Positions 50,527 through 60,798 of a stretch of 64,000 bases of DNA are shown piece by piece. The notes beneath the pieces were generated by a model. It searched no databases, was not told the DNA's origin, and worked only from the letters and a program-made list of their open reading frames with translations. The stretch's first letter is position 1. Each line of letters opens with the position of its first letter. The DNA is from Pseudomonadota bacterium. Lineage in GTDB: Bacteria; Pseudomonadota; Gammaproteobacteria; Burkholderiales; Ferrovaceae. Position numbers and translations under genes: made by a program. The stretch covers positions 60,659-124,658 of the forward strand of contig JAKABO010000002.1 in assembly GCA_021796835.1 (NCBI GenBank). The letters run 5' to 3'.

Positions 50527-52266
50527 ATGGCTGAACTGGTAGAAAACGCGCCGCCTCCCTCGCTTCTCAATCAAGCGTGGGGGCGTTTGACGGCGGGCCA
50601 GAAAATGGGTCTGGGGGTGGCCCTGGCAGCCTTGGTGGCTTTGGTCACAGGTTTGTGGTTGTGGGGGGCGGCACCAGACTATCGGGTTCTCTACAGTAAC
50701 CTCTCGGATCGGGACGGCGGGGCCATCATCGATTCACTGCAACAGATGAATGTACCCTACAAGTTTGCTGAGGGCGGCGGGGTTTTGATGGTTCCGGCCG
50801 ACCAGGTTCACGAAGTGAGGCTGCATCTGGCGGGTCAAGGCTTGCCCAAGGGCGGTACCGTTGGCTTTGAGTTGATGGAGAACGAAAAATTCGGAACCAG
50901 CGAATTTCTGGAGCAGGTCAATTACAAGCGTGCCCTGGAAGGGGAGTTGGCCCGTTCGGTGCAAACACTTTCGGCAGTACAGGCGGCGCGCATACATCTG
51001 GCCATTCCCAAGCCTACGGTGTTCGTGCGCGAGCAGGAACTTCCGACGGCATCTGTCGTCCTGGCGTTATATCCGGGCAGGGTACTGGATCCCGGGCAGG
51101 TGAACGCCATCGTCCATCTGGTCTCCAGCAGCGTCCCCAAACTGACTCCGCACAATGTGACGGTGGTGGATCAAAGCGGCAATCTGTTGAGTGCTCCTCC
51201 TTCTGGAGAAAATTCGGCTCTGGATGCGGAGCAGTTGAAGTATGTGCATCAGATCGAACAGGACGATATCAAGCGTATCGAGGATATTCTGTCGCCACTG
51301 GTGGGGTTGGCCAACGTGCATGCTCAGGTGACTGCCGAGGTGGATTTTACCCAGTCGGAACAAACCACCGAGGCCTACAAACCCAATCAACCCCCCAATC
51401 AGGCAGCCGTGGTCAGCCAGCAAACCACGGAATCCAGCAGTGTCAATGCGCCTGTTGTGGGGGGGGTTCCCGGTGCCCTGACCAACCAGCCTCCCGTTCC
51501 GGCAGCGGCGCCACTGACGGCACCCAATGCCGCGCCCAATCCTGCTAATCCCGTGGCTGGGGCCAATCCCACGGCGCCCGGTGTGAAATTGGGCCAACCG
51601 CCTTCTGGCCCGGCCAATGGGACAGCCGTTCAGAATTCTGAAAATACGCACAAGGAAATGACCACCAACTATGACGTCGATCGGACCATCAGCCATACCC
51701 GTCTGCCCGTGGGGATGGTCCGGCGTTTGTCCGTCGCGGTCATCCTCAACAATCATCGGGTCACGGACAGTGCCGGGAAAGTGAGTGTGCGGCCCTTCAG
51801 TGAGGCAGAAAAAAACCAGATGTCTCTGCTGATCAAGGATGCGGTGGGTTTCGATGCGAAACGTGGCGACGCGCTCAGTCTGCTCAATAGTCCCTTTGCT
51901 GACCAGAAGGAAAAAGAATCGGAAATTCCTCTCTGGAAACAGCCGGAAAGCGTGGCTCTGGCCAAGAACGCCTTGAAATACCTGGTGATCCTTGGGGTGG
52001 CGCTGTACCTGATGCTGGGAATCATCCGGCCAGCCCTGCGTAATTTCAACCAGGCGCTCAAGGCACCGGTGGCTCCAGTCGCGGATGTGCTCGAGCAGGG
52101 GAGGGAAGGAGAGGAGGCGCTGGAAGGTGCGGGGTATGGGTCCGATGGGCAGACGCTTTCCGATACTTCCCGCCATGAAGCCAGGTTGACCAAGGCGCGC
52201 GCGATTGCGGTTCAGGAACCGGCGATCGTGGCTTCGGTGCTCAGAGACTGGATGCACGGGGAATGA
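50527..52266 (+). CDS. fliF: Flagellar MS-ring protein FliF
   Basis: 579 aa. TM1 is about 30-52; ring-building motifs follow, including DYRVLYSNLSDRDGGAIIDSLQQMNVPYKF and the DQVHEVRLHLAGQGLPKG repeat. A Pro/Asn/Ala-rich loop (about 285-370) precedes TM2 (about 478-497). The C-terminal tail binds FliG and ends ALVRDW-like (SVLRDWMHGE). It leads the operon fliF to fliR and overlaps fliG by 4 bp. Confidence 0.97.
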   Translation: MAELVENAPPPSLLNQAWGRLTAGQKMGLGVALAALVALVTGLWLWGAAPDYRVLYSNLSDRDGGAIIDSLQQMNVPYKFAEGGGVLMVPADQVHEVRLHLAGQGLPKGGTVGFELMENEKFGTSEFLEQVNYKRALEGELARSVQTLSAVQAARIHLAIPKPTVFVREQELPTASVVLALYPGRVLDPGQVNAIVHLVSSSVPKLTPHNVTVVDQSGNLLSAPPSGENSALDAEQLKYVHQIEQDDIKRIEDILSPLVGLANVHAQVTAEVDFTQSEQTTEAYKPNQPPNQAAVVSQQTTESSSVNAPVVGGVPGALTNQPPVPAAAPLTAPNAAPNPANPVAGANPTAPGVKLGQPPSGPANGTAVQNSENTHKEMTTNYDVDRTISHTRLPVGMVRRLSVAVILNNHRVTDSAGKVSVRPFSEAEKNQMSLLIKDAVGFDAKRGDALSLLNSPFADQKEKESEIPLWKQPESVALAKNALKYLVILGVALYLMLGIIRPALRNFNQALKAPVAPVADVLEQGREGEEALEGAGYGSDGQTLSDTSRHEARLTKARAIAVQEPAIVASVLRDWMHGE

Positions 52267-53258
52267 GCGACGAGGGCGTCGACAAATGTGCGGTTTTTCT
52301 CATGGCCTTGGGAGAGAGCGAGGCAGCTGAAGTTTTGAAGCAGTTGTCTCCCAAGGAGGTTCAGAAGATCAGTACGGCCATGGCTTCCATGAAGTCCTTG
52401 ACCAGGGAACAGATCAGCACGGTGTTTGATGAATTCCACCAACTGGCAGGAGAAAAAACATCGGTGGGCAGTAATTCGTCCGACTACATCAAGAAAATGC
52501 TCAATCAGGCGCTGGGGGATGACAAGGCTGCCGGATTGATCGAGCGGATTTTGCATGGAGGGGATACCAGCGGGATCGAAAGCCTGAAATGGATGGATGC
52601 CATCAGCATTGCCGAGTTGATCAGCAATGAACATCCGCAGATCATTGCGACCATTCTGGCGCACCTCGAACCGGATCAGTGCGCGGGGGTCCTGAATGCG
52701 CTGACGGAGCGAACCCGGAATGATGTGATTCTGCGCATCGCTACGCTGGATGGTGTGCAACCCCTGGCCTTGCGTGAACTCAATGATGTACTGACCAAGT
52801 TGTTGATGGGGTCGGCGACCACGAAAAAGCGCATCAAGGGGGGAACCAAGGCGACGGCCGAAATTCTCAACTATGTGGGAGGAACGACGGAAGCCTCGGT
52901 GATTGAAGCGATGCGCGCCTATGATCCAGAATTGGCCCAGAAGATTCTCGATGAGATGTTCGTATTCGACAATATCATGGAGATCGATGATCGGGGCATC
53001 CAGTTGATTTTGCGTGAGATACAGTCCGAGTCGTTGATTGTGGCGCTCAAGGGCGCCAGTCCCGAGTTGCGTGAAAAAATCTTCAAGAACATGTCGCAGC
53101 GTGCGGCTGAAATGATGCGTGAGGATCTGGATGCCAAGGGACCGGTGCGGGTCAGCGACGTGGAAGCCGAGCAGAAGGAGATCATCAAGGTCATCCGGCG
53201 CATGGCCGATGAAGGGCAGATTGCCCTGGGAGGAAAGGGAGATGACGCTTTTGTCTGA
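52263..53258 (+). CDS. fliG: Flagellar motor switch protein FliG
   Basis: 331 aa, typical length. It has the N-terminal FliF-binding domain, the middle domain with EHPQIIATILAHLEPDQCAGVLN, and the C-terminal torque helix with charged residues in DDRGIQLILREIQSESLIVALKGA, which meets MotA. It forms the C-ring face that converts stator force into rotation. Overlaps fliH by 17 bp. Confidence 0.97.
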   Translation: MSDEGVDKCAVFLMALGESEAAEVLKQLSPKEVQKISTAMASMKSLTREQISTVFDEFHQLAGEKTSVGSNSSDYIKKMLNQALGDDKAAGLIERILHGGDTSGIESLKWMDAISIAELISNEHPQIIATILAHLEPDQCAGVLNALTERTRNDVILRIATLDGVQPLALRELNDVLTKLLMGSATTKKRIKGGTKATAEILNYVGGTTEASVIEAMRAYDPELAQKILDEMFVFDNIMEIDDRGIQLILREIQSESLIVALKGASPELREKIFKNMSQRAAEMMREDLDAKGPVRVSDVEAEQKEIIKVIRRMADEGQIALGGKGDDAFV

Positions 53259-53946
53259 ATTTGGCGGAAAAGGCCGGACGCCCGTCGGCGTATTCACGCG
53301 TTGGGAATTGCCGAACTTTGATCCGGCGCATGCCGGGGGAAGCCCTTCGGCGCTCGCTCCATCTCCATCGTCCGCGACAGTCGCATCCCCGCTGGCTTTG
53401 CCCACGGCTGCAGAACTTGAACGCATTCACCAGCAAGCCGAACAGGAAGGGCATCGCCAGGGCTACCAGACCGGTTATGAAGAGGGGTACGCGGAGGGCC
53501 GAAACAAAGTGAACGAGGTGGTTTCCCATCTGACTGCCACGCTGGACTCGTTGACGAAACAACGACAGGAGGTGGATCACCGGGTGGTGGAAGATCTTCT
53601 GGCATTGTCCCTCGAGGTGGCGCGCCAGATGGTTCGTCAGGCGCTGCAAGTGCGCCCCGAACTGGTTTTGCCGGTGATTCGGGAAGCCTTGCAGATGTTG
53701 CCTCATTTCAACCAGGCCGCCCACCTCACCTTGAACCCGGCCGACGCGGTCCTGGTCCGGGAGAGTTTGGGCGAGCATCTGTCCCATAGCGGATGGAAGA
53801 TTCTGGAAGATGCCACCTTGGAACGGGGAGGATGCCGGCTGGATACGGCCCACAGTCAGATCGATGCTTCGTTGACGCACCGCTGGCAGGGTGTGGTGGC
53901 CACCCTGGGTCTGGGATCCGATTGGTTGGAAGGAAACGGATCATGA
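53242..53946 (+). CDS. fliH: Flagellar export ATPase regulator FliH
   Basis: 234 aa from the ATG at 53242, inside the fliG end and behind AGGAAAGG. The Pro/Ser/Ala-rich N-terminus is followed by GxxxG-type repeats ([20 protein letters not shown]), characteristic of FliH, and the C-terminal domain related to V/F-ATPase stalks. It holds FliI at the export gate and C-ring. Overlaps fliI by 4 bp. Confidence 0.93.
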   Translation: MTLLSEFGGKGRTPVGVFTRWELPNFDPAHAGGSPSALAPSPSSATVASPLALPTAAELERIHQQAEQEGHRQGYQTGYEEGYAEGRNKVNEVVSHLTATLDSLTKQRQEVDHRVVEDLLALSLEVARQMVRQALQVRPELVLPVIREALQMLPHFNQAAHLTLNPADAVLVRESLGEHLSHSGWKILEDATLERGGCRLDTAHSQIDASLTHRWQGVVATLGLGSDWLEGNGS

Positions 53947-55358
53947 CGATGTCTTTTTCCGATCGAAGCGAAGGCTGGCGTGAAAGTTTGGCGGCTGCCC
54001 GTGATGCCGTGACCCTGGCCAACCCTTTGCAGGTGAGCGGACAGTTGGTCAAGGCAACGGGACTGGTGATGGAAGCGGTGGGGTTGCGCCTTCCGGTGGG
54101 GAGCACCTGCATGATCGAATTGCCCCATCACCGGATCGAAGCGGAAGTGGTGGGGTTTTCGGGAGAGCGCCTGTTTCTCATGCCGGAAAATGAAGTCCAT
54201 GGTTTGATTCCCGGAGCGCGCGTCGTTCCGGCAGAAATTCCGCCCACGTTTACCCCGTTGGGTAAACGCCTCCCTCCCCGTCGTCGTCTCAGTGACCGGG
54301 TGCGTCACCTGCCCGTCGGGGAAAGATTGTTGGGGCGTGTGGTGGATGGGGCCGGGCGTCCGTTGGACGCATTGGGTCCTCTGGGGGAGGGAGAGGCTGC
54401 GCCGCTGCAAAGCCGTCCCATCAACCCTCTGGATCGAACGCCCATCAGCACCCCTCTGGATGTGGGGGTGCGCGCCATCAATGCTTTGTTGACCGTTGGC
54501 CGGGGTCAGCGAATGGGGTTGTTTGCGGGTAGCGGCGTCGGCAAGAGCGTTTTGTTGGGCATGATGGCCCGTTTTACCGAGGCTGAAGTGATCGTGGTGG
54601 GCCTGATCGGGGAACGGGGGCGCGAGGTACGCGAGTTCATCGATGATATTCTGGGTGAGGAGGGGATGGCACGGGCCGTGGTTGTGGCGGCCCCGGCAGA
54701 TACCAGTCCGCTCCTGCGGCTGCAGGGAGCCGCCTATGCCACCACCATCGCGGAATACTTTCGTGATCAGGGACAGAATGTTCTTCTCATCATGGATTCA
54801 CTGACGCGCTATGCCATGGCCCAGCGCGAAATCGCCCTGGCGATTGGAGAGCCGCCGGCTACCAAGGGTTATCCTCCCTCGGTCTTTGCCCGCCTGCCCA
54901 AGTTGGTGGAACGCGCAGGGAATGGAGTCGAAGGGGGCGGATCGATCACTGCCTTTTATACTGTTCTCACCGAAGGGGATGACCAACAGGACCCGATCGC
55001 AGACAGTGCGCGCGCCATTCTTGACGGGCATATCGTGTTGTCGCGCCGTCTGGCGGAACAGGGCCATTATCCGGCCATCGACGTGGAGGCTTCCATCAGT
55101 CGGGCGATGAATCAACTGGTTCCTGCGCGGCAGATGACGCAGGTGCAGCGTTTCAAGCAACTGTATGCGCACTTCCAGCGCAACCGCGATCTGGTCAGTG
55201 TGGGGGCTTACGTTCCGGGTTCGGATCCCTTGCTGGATGAAGCCATACAGAGGTATCCTGACATGGAGCATTATCTGGTACAAGGGATTCAGGAGCAGGC
55301 AAGCCTGGAGTCTGGGAATGAGCAATTTCTTAACCTGTTTGGGAGCGTTGCGCTGTGA
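53943..55358 (+). CDS. fliI: Flagellum-specific ATPase FliI
   Basis: 471 aa from the ATG at 53943. It has Walker A AGSGVGKS (195-202, K201), the [10 protein letters not shown] segment and Walker [15 protein letters not shown]; the overall layout matches the F1-beta-like export ATPase. It releases chaperones and unfolds substrates for export. Its start overlaps fliH and its stop overlaps the GTG of fliJ. Confidence 0.97.
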   Translation: MTMSFSDRSEGWRESLAAARDAVTLANPLQVSGQLVKATGLVMEAVGLRLPVGSTCMIELPHHRIEAEVVGFSGERLFLMPENEVHGLIPGARVVPAEIPPTFTPLGKRLPPRRRLSDRVRHLPVGERLLGRVVDGAGRPLDALGPLGEGEAAPLQSRPINPLDRTPISTPLDVGVRAINALLTVGRGQRMGLFAGSGVGKSVLLGMMARFTEAEVIVVGLIGERGREVREFIDDILGEEGMARAVVVAAPADTSPLLRLQGAAYATTIAEYFRDQGQNVLLIMDSLTRYAMAQREIALAIGEPPATKGYPPSVFARLPKLVERAGNGVEGGGSITAFYTVLTEGDDQQDPIADSARAILDGHIVLSRRLAEQGHYPAIDVEASISRAMNQLVPARQMTQVQRFKQLYAHFQRNRDLVSVGAYVPGSDPLLDEAIQRYPDMEHYLVQGIQEQASLESGNEQFLNLFGSVAL

Positions 55359-55807
55359 CACGTCCTTTCCCATTGGAAACCCTGAAGACGCTCTCCAGGA
55401 CACGGAGCGATCAGGCGAGCCGGAAGTTGGGTCAGGTCAACCGCCGACACCATGAAGAACAAAAAAAACTGGATATGTTGATCCGGTTTCGCGCAGACTA
55501 CGAAGGACGTTACCAGGCGGTGATGCGGGCGGGCGGTGCCTTTGAAACCTTGATGAATTTCCAGCATTTTCTGGAGCGACTGGATGAGGCGGTCCGGCAG
55601 CAGCGGGCCGTGGTGGCACAAGTGGGTGGCGAAGTGAGTCAGGGGCAGGTAATGGTTCAGGAGGCACATCGTCAGGTGCGCTCCATGGAGGTGTTATCCG
55701 AACGTCATTGCGCCAGAGAACAGGAACGGACGAACCGAAGCGAACAAAAAGCCCTGGACGAGCAGGTGGGGCAGAGGATCGCGCATTTGTTATCGGAAGC
55801 CAAGTGA
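55355..55807 (+). CDS. fliJ: Flagellar export protein FliJ
   Basis: 150 aa from GTG at 55355 (4-bp overlap with fliI). It is a single long antiparallel coiled coil rich in Q, R and E ([31 protein letters not shown]), as expected for FliJ, the central-stalk analogue linking FliI to FlhA. Sequence conservation in the family is low, so position is a large part of the evidence. Confidence 0.9.
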   Translation: MTRPFPLETLKTLSRTRSDQASRKLGQVNRRHHEEQKKLDMLIRFRADYEGRYQAVMRAGGAFETLMNFQHFLERLDEAVRQQRAVVAQVGGEVSQGQVMVQEAHRQVRSMEVLSERHCAREQERTNRSEQKALDEQVGQRIAHLLSEAK

Positions 55808-55817
55808 AAGGAGTGTC

Positions 55818-57194
55818 ATGATGCAACCCGTACCCGCGGTTCGTAGCACGCCAGTTTCCGGGGCCAACAGAACCGTCCGTTCCACGGACCAACCGCCCGG
55901 AGGAGAAAGTTTTACGGCGCTCTTGTCCCAGCATCTGTCGGACAGTGGCGCCTCGGCTCAACGCCCGCAAAGCGTGTCGGCCACCCCTGTCCCGGTTCAT
56001 GGTTCAGAGGCAAATCCTCCCCAGGCCTCCGAGGGCCGGCCCCCTTCCGCGCAGGGTTTGCGGTCAGAGGTCACCGCCCGTTCCGGGGGCACCAGAAGTC
56101 AGCAATCAACTGCTCAAACAGGTTCTGCGCCTCCTCCTGTGGAAAAGAAGCCATCCCATCAGGCTCAAACGCCGGTCACTGTTCCGCCTCCTCTGGTCGG
56201 TGGTACCGTCGCGGCCGGGATGATCGCTACCACAGCGGCTGCAAACCCGGGAACGAACGTTTCTACCAATGGAACGGCAGCCGGGTCGAATATTTCCACG
56301 GCCAGCGGAACGGCACCTGCTCAACCGGCCCCCAAAAAGCCTCTTCAGAGTGCTTTGGCAGGGCAATTGGGCGTGGCGGCATCGATGCCCTCCCATGTAT
56401 GGATGCCGCCCGCGAAACCGGAACAAGCGCCCGCGGCACCCTCAGGGACTGCCATCGAGGGAGCCTTGTCATCGCCCTCGGAGAGCGGTGGTGCAGGGCC
56501 GCAAGGTTCGGTGGTGCAGAAGAACGCGGAAGCGACGTCCCCGACTTCCGGAAACGAGGCGAATTTTTCGCTTTCGATGGGAGGAGGAAACGGGGCTTTT
56601 ATTTCATCCGCCAACCCGGGGACTTCTGGTGGGCCTGGGGGCACCGATTCTTCGGCGGTTTCCTTGTCCTCACCCTCTGCGCACACGGCACCGGGGCATT
56701 CTGAACTCAATGCCCTCCTGATGTCCTCGGGCGGTACCTCCGTTGGCGCAGGGACGTCCTCTTCAAGTGTGATGGTTCCTGTGGGGCAAGCGGGTTGGGG
56801 GCAGGAATTTTCTCAAAAGGTGACCTGGATGGTCGGGCAGTCCCAGCAAAGCGCCGAGTTGCATCTCAATCCCCCGGATCTGGGGCCTCTGAGCGTCGTG
56901 GTGCAAGTGTCAGGGGCACAGGCTGATGCTTTCTTCAGTTCGCCTCACGCGGCTGTGCGCGAGGCCATTCAACAGGCACTGCCTCATTTGCGTGAGATGT
57001 TGGCCGGGAGCGGGTTGTCGCTCGGTCAGGCAACCGTGAGCGACCAGGGGGCACGGGGTTCTCCCTCACAGCGGCAGATGGCGCGAGAAAATTTCTCTGC
57101 CACGAAGCGCACGCTTGAGGTATCCTCTGTGCCCACGGGCGTAGGGGGCAGAGCGATCCGGCAAGGCGTTGGGTTGGTCGATACCTTTGCGTGA
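55818..57194 (+). CDS. fliK: Flagellar hook-length control protein FliK
   Basis: 458 aa. The first 330 residues are Pro/Ser/Ala/Gly-rich and disordered, as in FliK rulers; the conserved C-domain (about 340-425) contains GQSQQSAELHLNPPDLGPLSVVVQVSG and AIQQALPHLREMLAGSGL. FliK measures the hook and triggers the FlhB specificity switch. This is the FliK in the classical place between fliJ and fliL; a second FliK-type gene lies at 47851. Confidence 0.93.
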   Translation: MMQPVPAVRSTPVSGANRTVRSTDQPPGGESFTALLSQHLSDSGASAQRPQSVSATPVPVHGSEANPPQASEGRPPSAQGLRSEVTARSGGTRSQQSTAQTGSAPPPVEKKPSHQAQTPVTVPPPLVGGTVAAGMIATTAAANPGTNVSTNGTAAGSNISTASGTAPAQPAPKKPLQSALAGQLGVAASMPSHVWMPPAKPEQAPAAPSGTAIEGALSSPSESGGAGPQGSVVQKNAEATSPTSGNEANFSLSMGGGNGAFISSANPGTSGGPGGTDSSAVSLSSPSAHTAPGHSELNALLMSSGGTSVGAGTSSSSVMVPVGQAGWGQEFSQKVTWMVGQSQQSAELHLNPPDLGPLSVVVQVSGAQADAFFSSPHAAVREAIQQALPHLREMLAGSGLSLGQATVSDQGARGSPSQRQMARENFSATKRTLEVSSVPTGVGGRAIRQGVGLVDTFA

Positions 57195-57224
57195 CAGGGA
57201 CCTTATTTGGGGACGAGTGACGAG

Positions 57225-57923
57225 ATGTCAACGAAAAAAGATGACAAAAAAGCATCCGCTGAGGGAGAGGAAGTTCCTCGCAAGTCCAAGAAAATTCTGA
57301 TCCTCATCCTCGTGGCTGTGGTGGTGCTGGCAGCCGGCGGTGGTGCCGCCTGGTTTTTTCTGGTCAAGAACAAATCCCATGCGGAGGAAAACAAGAAAAA
57401 ACCGTCCGAATCCACGGCGCCTGCCTTATTCGTTCCTCTGGATCGATTCACGGTCAATCTGGTCCAGGAGCAGGGAGATCAGGTGATGCAATTGGGTGTA
57501 ACCTTAAAGACCTACGACCCGGAACTGGAAGAAAAAATCAAGAAAGAAATGCCGGAGATCCGCAGTCGCCTGCTGGAATTGCTGTCCAGTAAACGGGCTT
57601 CGGAATTGCAAACCCTGCAGGGCAAGAAACGGCTGGCCGCAGAAATCCTCTATCTGACCAACAAGATTCTGGGATTCAAGAAAAACCCTCCACCCGACCT
57701 TGCCCCGTCTGCGGCCCCCGTGGCACAAGCCCCTGTTACCCCTCCTGCCTTGGGGAATTCAGGAGGGTTGGCTGCGGCTTTGAAACAGGCTGATGCCAAA
57801 GCCGTGGTCACCGCGCCTCCCAAGCCGGTATCGGTCAGGGATTTCTTGCCCGAGCCCGACGAGGACGGGGGGAGCCGGGATGGCGTGGTGGACGTCTTGT
57901 TCACGGATTTCATCATCCAGTAG
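57225..57923 (+). CDS. fliL: Flagellar basal-body protein FliL
   Basis: 232 aa from the ATG at 57225 (MSTKKDDKK); a TTG six codons earlier is less likely. A Lys-rich cytoplasmic start precedes a TM helix (about 25-47) and a periplasmic domain (about 65-160). Between this and the conserved end VLFTDFIIQ lies a Pro/Ala-rich insert of about 70 residues that most FliL proteins lack. FliL supports stators by forming a ring around MotB. It is 3 bp before fliM. Confidence 0.92.
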   Translation: MSTKKDDKKASAEGEEVPRKSKKILILILVAVVVLAAGGGAAWFFLVKNKSHAEENKKKPSESTAPALFVPLDRFTVNLVQEQGDQVMQLGVTLKTYDPELEEKIKKEMPEIRSRLLELLSSKRASELQTLQGKKRLAAEILYLTNKILGFKKNPPPDLAPSAAPVAQAPVTPPALGNSGGLAAALKQADAKAVVTAPPKPVSVRDFLPEPDEDGGSRDGVVDVLFTDFIIQ

Positions 57924-57926
57924 ACC

Positions 57927-58937
57927 ATGAACAGCGATTTTCTTTCTCAGGAGGAAGTCGATTCCCTGTTACGCGGTGTAACGGGTGAGGGGGTGGAGGA
58001 GACTGCCGAGGCAAAGGAGGACTCTCATGAAGAGGCACGCCTCTACAATCTGGGAAAGCAGGAACGCATCGTGCGTGGGCGCATGCCCACCATGGAGATC
58101 ATCAATGAACGTTTTACGCGTTTGTTCAGAATCGAATTGTTCAATCTGGTACGGCGTGCGGCGGATGTTTCCGTAGGGCAATTGCGCGTCCTCAAGTTCA
58201 GCGAATTCATTCGTAACCTGCAGGTCCCCGCCAACATCAATCTGGTTCAAGCCAAGCCGTTGCGGGGAAATGCCCTCTTCGTCTTTGATCCCAATCTGAT
58301 TTTTCTGGTGGTGGACAATCTGTTCGGGGGGGACGGACGATTTCATACGCGCGTCGAAGGACGGGAATTTACCCAGACGGAACACCGCATCATCCAGAAG
58401 ATGCTGGAGGCTTTGTTCCTGGCTTACGGCAAGTCCTGGGACGGGATTTATCCGCTGGAATTCCAGTTCGTTCGTTCCGAGATGAATCCCCAGTTTGCCA
58501 ACATCGCGACTCCCAATGAAGTGGTGGTTGCGACCACTTTCGATGTGGAATTCGGGGGCGGTGGTGGGGGAGGGGTCCATATCTGTTTGCCTTATTCCAT
58601 GATCGAACCCATTCGGGAACTGCTCTACAGTTCCATGCAGGGAGATCACCTGTCCCTGGATCGGCGATGGATGCAACTGCTTTCGCTTCAGGTGCAATCC
58701 GCCATGATCGAGTTGGTGGCGGAATTGGCAGAGGCGCGCGTTACCGTGGAGCAACTTCTGAACCTCAGACCTGGCGATGTGATTCCGCTCGAAATGAATG
58801 AACTGGTACAGGGGAAGGTGGACAATGTGCCCGTCATGGAGTGCCACTACGGCGTTTTCAACAACCAGTATGCCTTGAAAGTCGAGCGTCTTTTGTCTGC
58901 TTCGGAGGGGCTCAACGGAGAAGGAATGAAACGATGA
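57927..58937 (+). CDS. fliM: Flagellar motor switch protein FliM
   Basis: 336 aa. The N-terminal CheY-binding segment NSDFLSQEEVDSLLRG is followed by the middle domain with GxxG-type signatures (FDPNLIFLVVDNLFGGDGR) and the C-terminal SpoA-like domain (LNLRPGDVIPLEMNE). It binds phospho-CheY to switch rotation sense. Overlaps fliN by 4 bp. Confidence 0.97.
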   Translation: MNSDFLSQEEVDSLLRGVTGEGVEETAEAKEDSHEEARLYNLGKQERIVRGRMPTMEIINERFTRLFRIELFNLVRRAADVSVGQLRVLKFSEFIRNLQVPANINLVQAKPLRGNALFVFDPNLIFLVVDNLFGGDGRFHTRVEGREFTQTEHRIIQKMLEALFLAYGKSWDGIYPLEFQFVRSEMNPQFANIATPNEVVVATTFDVEFGGGGGGGVHICLPYSMIEPIRELLYSSMQGDHLSLDRRWMQLLSLQVQSAMIELVAELAEARVTVEQLLNLRPGDVIPLEMNELVQGKVDNVPVMECHYGVFNNQYALKVERLLSASEGLNGEGMKR

Positions 58938-59392
58938 ATGAAGAAGATCAGGAAATCAGTGCGGACGATTGGGGTGCGGCCATGGCGGAGCAGGCGGCGT
59001 CCAGCGGGGCAGGCAGCCCTTCGCTGACGGTGTCCCCCGGTGGGGCCGGAGAGCAGCACTTTTCTTCGCCGCCGCACACGGAACCCCATGTCTTTCAGAC
59101 TTTTGGGCAGGAGCCGCCGGTGTCCGGGCACCAGGATCTGGAAATGATCATGGACATCCCGGTCAATATCACCGTGGAGTTGGGGCGCACCAAGATGCCC
59201 ATCAAAAACCTGTTGCAGTTGGCTCAGGGATCTGTGGTGGAATTGAATGGGATGGCGGGCGAGCCTCTGGATGTTCTGGTGAACGGGTTTTTGATTGCCC
59301 AGGGGGAGGTGGTGGTGGTCAACGAAAAATTTGGCATTCGTCTGACGGACATCATTACGCCTTCGGAACGTATGCGTCGTTTGAACCGATGA
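58934..59392 (+). CDS. fliN: Flagellar motor switch protein FliN
   Basis: 152 aa from the ATG at 58934; the ORF-track start lies inside fliM. An acidic, low-complexity N-terminus is followed by the SpoA domain (about 70-150): [33 protein letters not shown] and [17 protein letters not shown]. It forms the bottom of the C-ring and helps dock the export apparatus. Overlaps fliO by 4 bp. Confidence 0.97.
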   Translation: MNEEDQEISADDWGAAMAEQAASSGAGSPSLTVSPGGAGEQHFSSPPHTEPHVFQTFGQEPPVSGHQDLEMIMDIPVNITVELGRTKMPIKNLLQLAQGSVVELNGMAGEPLDVLVNGFLIAQGEVVVVNEKFGIRLTDIITPSERMRRLNR

Positions 59393-59781
59393 AATTTCCT
59401 GTTTTTGTGATGGGGCTGTGGGTCCTGGGACCGGAACTGGTTTGGGCCCTGGAATCCGGGAGTGGACATGCCACTTACGCGCCTCCGACCGTGTTGACCT
59501 GGACGACCGGGGTACAGATCGTTCTGAGTTTGGGGTTGGTATTGGCTCTGATGGCGGGAGTGGCCTGGGCATTGAAAAAGTTTCAGTGGTCATCATCGTC
59601 CGCAGGTGGCGGCAGGCAGCCCCTGCGCATCGTCAGTTCCCTGGCCGTGGGTCAGCGCGAACGGGTGGTGGTGGTGGAAGTCCAGGATACGTGGGTGGTG
59701 GTGGGCGTCGCACCGGGTCAGGTCCGGTCCCTGCACATATTGCCCAAGCCAGGGCGAAAGGATGGGGAGTTGGAAGGTTGA
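59389..59781 (+). CDS. fliO: Flagellar export assembly protein FliO
   Basis: 130 aa from the ATG at 59389. A signal-like N-terminus, then one TM helix (about 40-63, [22 protein letters not shown]) and a small cytoplasmic domain with [29 protein letters not shown], which is the family signature. It helps assemble the FliP-FliR export core. It lies between fliN and fliP as usual. Confidence 0.92.
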   Translation: MKFPVFVMGLWVLGPELVWALESGSGHATYAPPTVLTWTTGVQIVLSLGLVLALMAGVAWALKKFQWSSSSAGGGRQPLRIVSSLAVGQRERVVVVEVQDTWVVVGVAPGQVRSLHILPKPGRKDGELEG

Positions 59782-60527
59782 GAAATTCGGTGAAGTGGGG
59801 TCTGGGGCTCTTGCTGGGCGGGTGTGTCGGGTGTGCGTGGGGGGCGCCTCTCCCGGGCGTCGGGGTGATCAGTACCCCCGGAGCAGGCGGGGTGCAAACC
59901 TACTCTTTCAGCCTGCAAACCCTGATCCTGCTCACTTCCCTCAGTTTTCTGCCGGCCTTGCTGTTGATGATGACCGGGTTTACACGCATCATCATCGTAC
60001 TTTCGTTGATGCGTTCGGCGCTTGGAACCCAGACCTCTCCGCCCAACCAGGTCCTGATCGGGTTGGCCCTGTTTCTGACCTTTTTTGTCATGACTCCGGT
60101 TTACGATAAGGTGTATACCACAGCCTGGGCCCCTTACAGCGAGGAAAAAATCTCTCTCCAGGAAGCGGTGGATCGGGGGAGTATTCCCCTCAAGACATTC
60201 ATGCTCCATCAAACCCGTGAAAGTGACCTGGCTCTGTTCGTCAAGATTTCCAGCAGCGCAGCGTTACAGACCCCGGATCAGGTGCCCTTCAAGGTGTTGG
60301 TTCCGGCCTTTGTGACGAGCGAGTTGAAAACCGCTTTTCAGATTGGATTCGTCATCTTCATTCCATTCCTGATCATCGACATGGTCGTGGCCAGCGTGCT
60401 GATGTCCATGGGGATGATGATGGTTTCCCCTTCGGTGATCTCCCTGCCTTTCAAATTGATGCTGTTCGTTCTGGCGGATGGCTGGAACCTGCTCATCGGT
60501 TCCCTGGTTCAGAGTTTCAATCCATGA
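59778..60527 (+). CDS. fliP: Flagellar type III export core protein FliP
   Basis: 249 aa from TTG at 59778, which overlaps the fliO stop; GTG at 59790 is an alternative. A cleavable signal ([14 protein letters not shown]), then TM helices with [30 protein letters not shown] and the C-terminal [25 protein letters not shown]...SMGMMMVSP, all highly conserved. It forms the central pore with FliQ and FliR. Overlaps fliQ by 4 bp. Confidence 0.96.
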   Translation: MRNSVKWGLGLLLGGCVGCAWGAPLPGVGVISTPGAGGVQTYSFSLQTLILLTSLSFLPALLLMMTGFTRIIIVLSLMRSALGTQTSPPNQVLIGLALFLTFFVMTPVYDKVYTTAWAPYSEEKISLQEAVDRGSIPLKTFMLHQTRESDLALFVKISSSAALQTPDQVPFKVLVPAFVTSELKTAFQIGFVIFIPFLIIDMVVASVLMSMGMMMVSPSVISLPFKLMLFVLADGWNLLIGSLVQSFNP

Positions 60528-60796
60528 TGACGCCTGAAAGTGTCATGACGCTGGGTCAGCAGGCACTGACCCTGGCGGTGGTCGTGTCGGCCCCCATCCT
60601 GCTGGTGGCGCTGGGTATCGGATTGATCATCAGCATCTTTCAGGCGGCGACCCAGATCAATGAGATGACCCTGTCCTTCATTCCAAAAATGCTGGGTCTG
60701 GTATTGGTGCTGGTCATTCTCGGACCCTGGATGATCAGTTTGATGGTGGACTACATTCACCGTCTTTATGAAGGAATCCCCGCCATGGTGGGTTGA
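60524..60796 (+). CDS. fliQ: Flagellar type III export core protein FliQ
   Basis: 90 aa with two TM helices in a hairpin: [34 protein letters not shown] and [21 protein letters not shown], joined by [14 protein letters not shown], the FliQ signature. Four copies close the export gate. It overlaps fliP and nearly touches fliR. Confidence 0.96.
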   Translation: MMTPESVMTLGQQALTLAVVVSAPILLVALGIGLIISIFQAATQINEMTLSFIPKMLGLVLVLVILGPWMISLMVDYIHRLYEGIPAMVG

Positions 60797-60798
60797 TC

